Origin: Actinomadura sp. NBRC 104412
GTDB taxonomy: Bacteria > Actinomycetota > Actinomycetes > Streptosporangiales > Streptosporangiaceae
Length of the DNA stretch: 49,211 bases
Reading direction: 5' to 3'
NCBI RefSeq assembly: GCF_030269515.1
Contig: NZ_BSTM01000043.1
Coordinates: 1 to 49,211 of the forward strand
Positions within the stretch are counted from its first letter, which is position 1. Each line of letters starts with the position of its first letter. Of this stretch, positions 43,463-49,211 are shown one piece after another. The notes below the pieces were generated by a model. The model did not search any database. It saw nothing but the letters and a program-made list of their open reading frames with translations, and was not told where the DNA came from. The position numbers and the translations under genes are program-made.

Positions 43463-43753
43463 ATGCACGTCTATCCGCACGAGACGATCGATCCCGTCCG
43501 CAACGCCGACGAGCGTGGCGAGACCGTGAGCAACGCCAAGGGATCGACCGGAGGACCGCAGATCCTCGGCTTCCGGCAGATACCGGACGGACGGTCCGAC
43601 TACACGCCGACCCTGGACGACGTGCACGCGCCCGCCGTCCGCCACAAGACCGTAGACCTCGACAGAAGCGAAGCGATCGCCCGAACCCAGTCCACCCCGG
43701 ACGACTCTCCGGCGCACGCCGGGGTCGTGGTGTACTGGTCCCCGCTCCGATGA
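43463..43753 (+). CDS. Small hypothetical protein within the catabolic operon
   Basis: 96 residues, rich in Asp, His and Pro, no membrane helix. Readable segments are MHVYPHETIDPVRNADERG, GGPQILGFRQIPDGRSDYTP and AHAGVVVYWSPLR. No family recognised. It begins 9 bases after the amidase stop (GAGAGGACGCC before the ATG) and overlaps the SDR start, so it belongs to the operon. It may be a small subunit or a metal-binding accessory protein; I have no evidence for either. Confidence 0.6.
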   Translation: MHVYPHETIDPVRNADERGETVSNAKGSTGGPQILGFRQIPDGRSDYTPTLDDVHAPAVRHKTVDLDRSEAIARTQSTPDDSPAHAGVVVYWSPLR

Positions 43754-44520
43754 GCGCCGGACGGATCGCGGTGATCACCGGTGGCGGCGGTGACATCGGC
43801 GGGGCCATCGCCGCCCGGCTCGTCCCGGACGGCTGGACGGTGATCGTCGCCGATCTCGACCTGCCCGCCGCCCGCGGCATCGCGGACACCCTGTCCGCAG
43901 GGGCCCCGGAGCCCTGCCGTGTACACGCCCGCCGCCTGGACGTGGCCGATCCCGCCGACATCGACGCCTTCGTCACCGCGGCCGCCACCGAGTTCGGCCG
44001 GATCGACGCGGTCGTGTGCGCGGCCGGTGTCGAGCCGCCGCAGGATCTGGCCGGGATCGACGTGGCGTCCTGGGACCACACCCAGGCCGTCAACCTGCGC
44101 GGCCCCGCCCTGATCGCGCAGGCGGCGCTGCCCTGGTGGACCCGGCAGCGCTCGGGCTCGCTGGTCACCATCGGATCCCGCACCTGGCTCGGCGGCGGGC
44201 ACCCCGGCTACGCCGCCTCCAAGGCCGGGCTGGTCGGCCTCACCAGGTCGCTGGCGCTGGAACTGGCCCCGATCGGTGTCCGTGCCAACGCGGTCGCACC
44301 GAGCTTCGTCCGCACCAGGTTCAGCAAGCAACGAGGCGACGAGCGGATGCTGGACGACTACGCCGAACGCGTGCGCGCCGCCACCCCGATGGGCGAGCTG
44401 ATCCGTCCGGAGGACGTCGCGAACGCGGTCGCCTTCCTGGTCTCCGACCAGTCCGCCCGCATCACCGGCGAAGTCCTCCACGTCTGCGCCGGCTCCCAGC
44501 TCCCCCTCTTCCTCACCTGA
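43750..44520 (+). CDS. SDR-family oxidoreductase
   Basis: 256 residues. Classical short-chain dehydrogenase: cofactor motif VITGGGGDIGGAIAARL, an acidic D after beta2 (IVADLDLPAA, favouring NAD), the N-A-A-G position as CAAGVEPPQDLAG, catalytic Ser in GSLVTIGSRTWLGGG and Y-x-x-x-K in GYAASKAGLVGLTRSLALE. The end has ARITGEVLHVCAGSQ. It oxidises or reduces a hydroxyl/keto group in the pathway. ATGA overlap with the preceding small gene; last gene of the plus-strand operon. Confidence 0.92.
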   Translation: MSAGRIAVITGGGGDIGGAIAARLVPDGWTVIVADLDLPAARGIADTLSAGAPEPCRVHARRLDVADPADIDAFVTAAATEFGRIDAVVCAAGVEPPQDLAGIDVASWDHTQAVNLRGPALIAQAALPWWTRQRSGSLVTIGSRTWLGGGHPGYAASKAGLVGLTRSLALELAPIGVRANAVAPSFVRTRFSKQRGDERMLDDYAERVRAATPMGELIRPEDVANAVAFLVSDQSARITGEVLHVCAGSQLPLFLT

Positions 44521-44875
44521 TCCCGCCGCGCTGCGGTACCCCTTCCGGGCCGTGTACTACAAGGCCGGCCCCGGTCTCCGGAAAGGCCATCGCCGAGGCG
44601 CAGGACCGTTCGGGGGGTCATGTCGATCACTCAACCCCAGTCATGCAGCGGCGGGCCGGGGGTACCGCCCTCCGACGGCGTCCGGAGAGAACGTGCTGAC
44701 CTGCCCTCGCACCTGCCAGACAGAGTCTTCTTCGCGCCCTCCCCACCGAAGCGACGCCTTACAGGCGATGCCGCGGCAGATCGACGTAAGCTTCCCTCAT
44801 GCCCTCGCCTCGACCGCACACCGCCGACAGCATCTCAAAACGATAACGCCCACTCAAAGCCGCAGGTCGCGAAGT
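44521..44875. other. Region before the CRISPR array (putative leader)
   Basis: 355 bases without a supported gene. The last ~60 bases (from about 44830, CATCTCAAAACGATAACG...) are A-richer than the surroundings, as expected of a leader in I-E arrays. The degenerate last repeat at the other end of the array also puts the leader here. I see no clear promoter consensus. Confidence 0.45.
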
Positions 44876-45267
44876 GTTCTCCCCGCGCGAGCGGGGGTGG
44901 TCCGCCCGGCGAGGCCACGCTCCTCGGCCACGAACCGTTCTCCCCGCGCGGGCGGGGGTGGTCCGTTGTAGATCGTCAGGACGCTGCAGACGATGACGTT
45001 CTCCCCGCGCGAGCGGGGGTGGTCCGCCCAAGCACGAGCCGGGCGCGTCGGTGATCTCGTTCTCCCCGCGCGAGCGGGGGTGGTCCGCCCGGCACCGTTG
45101 AGACTTGGCGTGGCCGCTAGTTCTCCCCGCGCGAGCGGGGGTGGTCCGGCCGCGTAGTCCTGCGAGTGCAGGATGAACGCGTTCTCCCCGCGCGAGCGGG
45201 GGTGGTCCGTGTCCGGGAGGCGGTCCACCGTGACCGTGCCGGTTCTCCCCGCGCGAGTGGGGGTCCG
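44876..45267 (+). CRISPR. Type I-E CRISPR array, 7 repeats, 6 spacers
   Basis: Repeats of 29 bp start at 44876, 44937, 44998, 45059, 45120, 45181 and 45242; every spacer is exactly 32 bp (period 61). The consensus begins GTTCTCCCCGCGCG and ends AGCGGGGGTGGTCCG, with the stem CCCCGC/GCGGGG of type I-E, in the same orientation as the E. coli repeat, so crRNA reads on the plus strand. Repeat 2 has one A-to-G change. Repeat 7 has C-to-T and a 3-base deletion, marking the old (trailer) end on the right. All six spacers differ. The I-E cas operon is about 18 kb upstream. GTTCTCGCC at 45289 may be one more half-lost repeat. Confidence 0.97.
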
Positions 45268-45448
45268 TCGTGCAGTCGCGTGACCTGCGTTCTCGCCACA
45301 AGTCAACAAGCCCCTGAACGGCGATATCAACCGCAACGCGGCGCACCACAGTCATGGCGGAGCATTCAGTGGCGACACGTCCGTGGCGATGCTCCGGTGT
45401 GGGCTTCATGGGCTCCTCGCCTCCGACACACTCCAACGAGGAGGCCCG

Positions 45449-45517
45449 GGTACGGGTCCGTGTTGGCTCGTAGTTGGCTCAGCGGCTTCGGTACGGGATG
45501 GCAGGCTCCGGTACGGG
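45449..45517. repeat. Short direct repeats before the tRNA fragment
   Basis: GGTACGGG occurs three times (45449, 45490, 45510). TTGGCTC occurs twice, 11 bases apart (45463 and 45474), one helical turn. They lie 80-190 bases before the tRNA 3' half and near an integrase remnant, so they could be recombinase arm sites of an integrated element. Confidence 0.4.
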
Positions 45518-45598
45518 TCGGCATGGAAACCTAGCCGTACACGAACATAACGGTGCAGCTTGATACTGAGAGCACTGATCTGATACAAGAGCTCCAAA

Positions 45599-45640
45599 CT
45601 TCTAATCCGCAGATTGTGGGTGCGAGTCCCACTCGACCCA
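45599..45640 (+). tRNA. tRNA-Arg(TCT) 3' half (attachment-site remnant, not a full tRNA)
   Basis: CTTCTAA (45599-45605) is an Arg TCT anticodon loop. It is followed by a T arm GTGGG-TGCGAGT-CCCAC (45616-45632), the acceptor strand TCGACCC and discriminator A. The 5' half (a GGGTCGA acceptor, D arm, anticodon 5' stem) is absent upstream, and the T loop has TG for the usual TT. This is the classic footprint (attL/attR) left by tRNA-targeting elements. A decayed integrase lies 0.3 kb away. Confidence 0.65.
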
Positions 45641-45949
45641 CCCACTTTGAATTAGGCAAACACGTCCGGTCCGGCCCGTCGGCGATTATGCCTGAGGCCA
45701 CCCTGGGGCCGGGGCACGAACGCACGTCACGCCTGTTCCGGCACGCGATCGAGGCGAGGTCGTAGGCCCGCACCGCCCGAATCGGAACTGATGCGTCGTC
45801 GCTATTGCGTTAGTCCTTTCGCAGATAGTCGGGTAAGGGCAGGAGCGGATGCTTTCGATTACGCCGCCGAAACCGCGGGCTGCGGCAGACGCGGCGCGGT
45901 GGTCTGGCGCGGGTGCGCGGCCGTAGCGGTGCGGAGCGCGTACGGGGCA

Positions 45950-46160
45950 CCCCGGGCCGCACCAGGCCCGCTCGGGTGTGGCTCGCGACCAGGCGGCCAC
46001 GGCGGGCCGGAGCCCGGCGGCGGGTGCTGTCCGCCACGATGCCCGCGGCCTGCAGCGGGTACGCGGCGGTCTTCTTCGCAGCGGTGTGCGCCACCTCGGG
46101 CAGCAAGGAGGTGTAGGTGTCGGCGGTCAATGCTGGAATGCCCCAGTATCTCCTGCTCCG
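45950..46160 (-). pseudogene. Tyrosine integrase C-terminal remnant
   Basis: On the minus strand EQEILGHSSI (46158-46129) carries the L-G-H-S box of phage/AICE integrases. After a frameshift it continues as TADTYTSLLPEVAHTAAKK, including the position of the catalytic Tyr (D-T-Y). The catalytic R-H-x-x-R upstream is gone and the rest is Arg-rich drift. With the tRNA 3' half 0.3 kb away it marks a dead actinomycete integrative element or prophage. Confidence 0.7.
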
Positions 46161-46358
46161 ATCCCGGGCTACTTACGAACCTGACAGGCTCGATCCAGTC
46201 ACCCGGGGTAGCGCTGTCTCAGTGGCTGCCCACGCTGGTTGTGTGGCCTGCGCTGTCCGGGTGTCGTCACACCGGGGCCGCCCGCTGATCGGGTGGGATG
46301 CCCGCGCATTGCTATGGCATTGGCGGTGCCCGGTACGCCCCTGCCAACGAGATCGGGC

Positions 46359-47810
46359 TTAATGCCAGCGCTGGAGCATACGTAGGACGATGGCGCCTGC
46401 CAGGTAGGCCAGCAGACTCGGTGTCGGGAGGCCGGCCGGGGAGTGGAATTCCTGGCCTGCCAGTGTGACGCCGATGAGACCGGTCTGCGCCCCGATCAGA
46501 CCCACGACGGTCAGTGCCGTGCACGTCCTTTCGCGGAAGGGCGTTGCGTGGGGCTGGAGCCGGCTGGGCCGCTGCCTGCTGCGCCATTCGATCCAGCCGA
46601 ACAGCATCACCAGAACTGCGAGCACGACCGTCAGGATGGCCACCCATGGAATGCGCAACAGCAGCCACTCGACCGTACCGATCGGTGGTCGCGGGAAGAG
46701 CCCCGTGGGGTAGAGCGCCGCGGCAGCGATCACCACGGCCGTCATGTGCCACAGGAACGCGGTCAAGATCACCGCGTTGATCCCCACCACGGCCGTCCAG
46801 GGACGGGTCCGGCGCAGCCACCTGTTGGCCCGGTCACGCAGCAACAACACCAACCCGACCTGGGCGGCCGCGAGGGAGAGCAGCGCGAGGGTCGGTGGGG
46901 AGGTGTTCTGCATGGCGGCTCCCGGGACGGCGACCATGCTGACCGGGTACGGGCCCGGCACGGTGAGCAGGACCAGGAATCCCAGTCCTCCCGCGAGAAG
47001 CGGCAGGGCCACCGTCCAGCGCGTTGGCAGCCGTCCGTCCTGCCAGGCGAAACCGACCTGGTGGACGGCCAGCCAGAACAGCAGGAAATTGAGCCCGGCG
47101 CCGTAGGGCAGGTCGAACCCCAGCCGGGCGAGGTCACCTGCTGCGACCAGGACGCTCAAGACGACCGGGACCGCGAGGCCGAACCGGTGATGCAGGGCGT
47201 GCATCGCGGGGGCGAGGATGACGACGCCGACGTACACGGCGAGAAACCACAGCGGGATCCTGGCCAGCCAGACCGCCATCCCGATCAATTCAGGATCGGT
47301 ACCGAGGGCGCGTGCCACCATGGCCGCCACCGCCGCGGCAGCGAGAAAGGCCGTGGTCGGGCGGAGCAGCCGGGCGGTCCGTCCCAGCAGCCATTCCCAC
47401 CATCGCACACCACGCCCCGAGGACGAGGTCAGGGACGCGGCGTTGGCGAAGCCGCCGACCAGGAAGAACAGCGGCATGACCTGGAACGGCCACGACAGCC
47501 CGTGCGCCCATGGCAGGGCCTCAAGCGCATGGACGCCGCCCAGGCCGCTCCCGTCGTACGTCACCGCCGACGCCAGCCAATGGCCCATCACCACCAGGAC
47601 GATCGCGGCGGCGCGGAGCAGGTCGACCCAGCGGTCCCGTTGCGGCGGCGTACGCTCGATCAGCCGACGCAGCCCGCCGGTCACCCGCCGCGTGTCACCC
47701 CGGCGCCGTCGGACACGATGAGCCTGGACACGGTGACCTGACCACCCCGGCCTGTGCGGATTCCAGGCGGTCAAAGCCTCAATTGGCGTGGGCATTGGCC
47801 GGTTTTCCAC
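46359..47810 (-). CDS. Acyltransferase-3 family membrane protein
   Basis: 483 residues with about ten membrane helices. Family hallmarks: RDRWVDLLRAAAIVLVVMGHW (catalytic-position His near residue 78), FFLVGGFANAASL, WEWLLGRTARLLRPT, then VYVGVVILAPAMHALHH and FLWHMTAVVIAAAALY. Such proteins transfer acetyl or other acyl groups to sugars or lipids on the cell surface. The first ~45 residues before the conserved start are basic and unconserved, so a start near 47684 (GTG) is possible. No operon partner is seen. Confidence 0.85.
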   Translation of the reverse strand: MENRPMPTPIEALTAWNPHRPGWSGHRVQAHRVRRRRGDTRRVTGGLRRLIERTPPQRDRWVDLLRAAAIVLVVMGHWLASAVTYDGSGLGGVHALEALPWAHGLSWPFQVMPLFFLVGGFANAASLTSSSGRGVRWWEWLLGRTARLLRPTTAFLAAAAVAAMVARALGTDPELIGMAVWLARIPLWFLAVYVGVVILAPAMHALHHRFGLAVPVVLSVLVAAGDLARLGFDLPYGAGLNFLLFWLAVHQVGFAWQDGRLPTRWTVALPLLAGGLGFLVLLTVPGPYPVSMVAVPGAAMQNTSPPTLALLSLAAAQVGLVLLLRDRANRWLRRTRPWTAVVGINAVILTAFLWHMTAVVIAAAALYPTGLFPRPPIGTVEWLLLRIPWVAILTVVLAVLVMLFGWIEWRSRQRPSRLQPHATPFRERTCTALTVVGLIGAQTGLIGVTLAGQEFHSPAGLPTPSLLAYLAGAIVLRMLQRWH

Positions 47811-48333
47811 CTGTCCGGCCTACCCGCGTCACGATTGGTAAACAGCCCAGGCCGTCAAGGACGGCATCGTCGCGCTCGGCCGGAAGGTACGCGGCCCATT
47901 CCACACTCCGGCGCACCCTGGACGAGGACTCCGTTTCCAGCAGACCCGGATAGATGCAAACAGCGTCGGCGACCGTCCGTGCGAGTCCCCAGCTCCAGCC
48001 GAAGGGTCCAACTGCCGTGGCTGCGCTCGGCCGCTGGGCGCGGACACGTGCCGACCATCGCGCGGCCGTTGTTCGGACCTCCTAACCGCATCACCGGTTG
48101 CTTTGCTTATGGGTTCACGGTGCGTCCAACCCGGTAACGCGGAAGGCGGCGGCCTGTCACCAGGCCAATGAAGCAGTACCGGCGCCGGTCGTCCCGGATG
48201 GCTGGCTTGAAGCCCGCCATTGAAGCCGGGACATGCCCGCGGGAATCAGTTGCCACATTCTGCGGAAGCAAGGTCATTCCACATTTGACGTTATAAGGTC
48301 GCAGGATCTGGTCGGCGAGCGCGGGAGGCGAAG
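47811..48333. other. Gene-free stretch
   Basis: 523 bases between divergent genes, without a supported gene. The right end (48270-48333) is AT-richer (TTTGACGTTATAAGG) and carries GGGAGGCGAAG, the ribosome site of the next gene. The rest has only short shadow frames. Confidence 0.4.
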
Positions 48334-48915
48334 GTGGACGATGGCGAGCGGACTCTGAGGGAGTTTCTCGGTGTCATTGTGTTACCTGTGGCCTGCCTGG
48401 CCGGGCTTGCCTTCTCCATCACCGAAGGCAGGGACGCCTTGGCGGCCAGACTCGGGCATGGCGAGCATGGCACGTTCACCCCGACCCGCTGTGAACCGAC
48501 CAGCAGCAGATGGGGCGACGAGACATGTACCTGGTACGGGACCTTCACTCCACACAAAGGTTTTCTGATGCGGCACGGCGTCCGCCTCATCGGCGGCGTG
48601 GCTTGCGTGGACCCCGCGATGAAGAAGGTGGACTCCGACTTGAACCCTGAGTTGTCCGGAGACCCCGGCCCCGAGCAGAACCCGGAGCTGCCCGATCTGA
48701 ACGGCTCGACGGAGAACGAACCCCCGCTACCAGACGCCTGCACCTACGGCCAGGACCCCTCCGTCGAGGTCATCTATCGTGGCGATAAGGCATATGAAGC
48801 CGGTAGCAATTCCTGGTGGCTCTTCCTGGGTGCGCTCTTCCTCGCCTCCGCCCTAGGTTTGATCGTCTCGGTATGGCAAACCTCGTACCGCCTGATCCGC
48901 TCGAAGCGCAGGTGA
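48334..48915 (+). CDS. Two-helix membrane protein with extracellular loop, unknown function
   Basis: 193 residues from GTG 48334 (GGAGG 7 bases upstream). Helix 1 near residues 11-29 (FLGVIVLPVACLAGLAFSI) and helix 2 near 160-178 (SWWLFLGALFLASALGLIV) flank a ~120-residue loop with four Cys (TRCEPTSS, DETCTWYG, VACVDPAM, DACTYGQD) that could form two disulfides, and a proline/acid-rich stretch. Basic end RLIRSKRR keeps the C-terminus inside. No family recognised; genuine coding is likely. Confidence 0.7.
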   Translation: MDDGERTLREFLGVIVLPVACLAGLAFSITEGRDALAARLGHGEHGTFTPTRCEPTSSRWGDETCTWYGTFTPHKGFLMRHGVRLIGGVACVDPAMKKVDSDLNPELSGDPGPEQNPELPDLNGSTENEPPLPDACTYGQDPSVEVIYRGDKAYEAGSNSWWLFLGALFLASALGLIVSVWQTSYRLIRSKRR

Positions 48916-49211
48916 CCGCGAGGCGCAGATGCACCAGAACCGGTCGCCGTCCCGCTGTGGTGGGCCGCGCACCTGCCAGCGCAGCACCTAGTGCCGGTAC
49001 TGGGCATCTGACCTGCGGCAACACGGTCAGTTGACGGCTGCCATGCTGGCTGCGGATACTTGCTGAACAGTCCGCCCAAGCTTTTGTTCACGTCCACTGG
49101 AGTGGTGTATGGGGTCTGTGTGATCTATGACCGGTTCGTGTCGTGATGGGCGAGTCCCCGTGACGTGAGACGGCCACCTCGTGATCCTTCGAGTCGACCA
49201 AGACCAGTGAA
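48916..49211. other. End of window, no gene; possible IS end
   Basis: No complete gene. TCCACTGGAGTGGTGTATGG around 49093 resembles terminal repeats of IS256-type elements in actinomycetes, and the DNA then shifts to lower GC up to the window edge. Resemblance only; no transposase start is included. Confidence 0.25.

Noticed and set aside
44759..45436. Minus-strand open frames across the CRISPR array with repeated R-A-G-R-T-T-P-A-R-A-G-R-T blocks
   Set aside because: They are translations of the 61-bp repeat units; repeating peptides come from the array, not from a protein.
45406..45773. Minus-strand ORFs with S-G-T-R-T-H-N-L-R-I and G-R-V-G-L-A-P-T-I-type sequences
   Set aside because: These are antisense readings of the tRNA 3' half and its flank, a known source of spurious proteins.

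Overview
The window is high-GC DNA with actinomycete hallmarks: dense GTG/ATG starts, ATGA-type gene overlaps, a giant LuxR (LAL) regulator, a StrR-like regulator, an ECF41 sigma factor and F420-type enzymes. It most resembles a filamentous actinomycete (Streptomyces or Streptosporangiales type). The genus cannot be fixed from the sequence.

Layout. (1) 1-17.6 kb is accessory DNA. Intact genes (LAL regulator, StrR-like regulator with a cytochrome P450, tautomerase, ECF41 sigma factor divergent from an MMPL exporter, MFS exporter, a few hypotheticals) alternate with many decayed fragments: anti-sigma kinase, ISL3 and IS5 transposases, TetR, methyltransferase, CaiB-type CoA transferase, efflux adaptor and alpha/beta hydrolase. 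(2) 17.6-27.6 kb holds a truncated DNA methylase, a previously uncalled 54-codon ORF with terminator-like and inverted-repeat structure, and a complete type I-E interference operon (cas3-cse1-cse2-cas7-cas5-cas6e) with no cas1 or cas2. (3) 27.6-44.5 kb is a divergent catabolic island. The minus-strand operon encodes an oligopeptide-type ABC importer, an F420-type oxidoreductase and a hydrolase. The plus-strand side encodes an esterase, an IclR regulator and a tightly overlapping operon ending in the hydroxyquinol branch (hydroxyquinol 1,2-dioxygenase and maleylacetate reductase) plus amidase, FAD oxidoreductase, SDR, TIM-barrel and SnoaL-like proteins. (4) 44.9-45.3 kb is a seven-repeat, type I-E-style CRISPR array, about 18 kb from the cas operon. 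(5) 45.4-49.2 kb has a tRNA-Arg(TCT) 3' half and a decayed tyrosine integrase (remains of a tRNA-targeting element), an acyltransferase-3 membrane protein and a small membrane protein.

How it fits together. The cas operon supplies crRNA processing, Cascade and Cas3. The distant array has the repeat stem-loop, 29-bp repeats and exact 32-bp spacers expected of I-E, so the two probably work together in trans, without local spacer acquisition. The catabolic island looks like one regulon under IclR, with GTGCG/CGCAC palindromes in both control regions. It would import an amide- or ester-linked aromatic compound, trim it, and funnel it through hydroxyquinol and maleylacetate to 3-oxoadipate. The sigma factor and the MMPL gene share an exactly repeated divergent promoter element (TGTCACA-N16-GACTCT).
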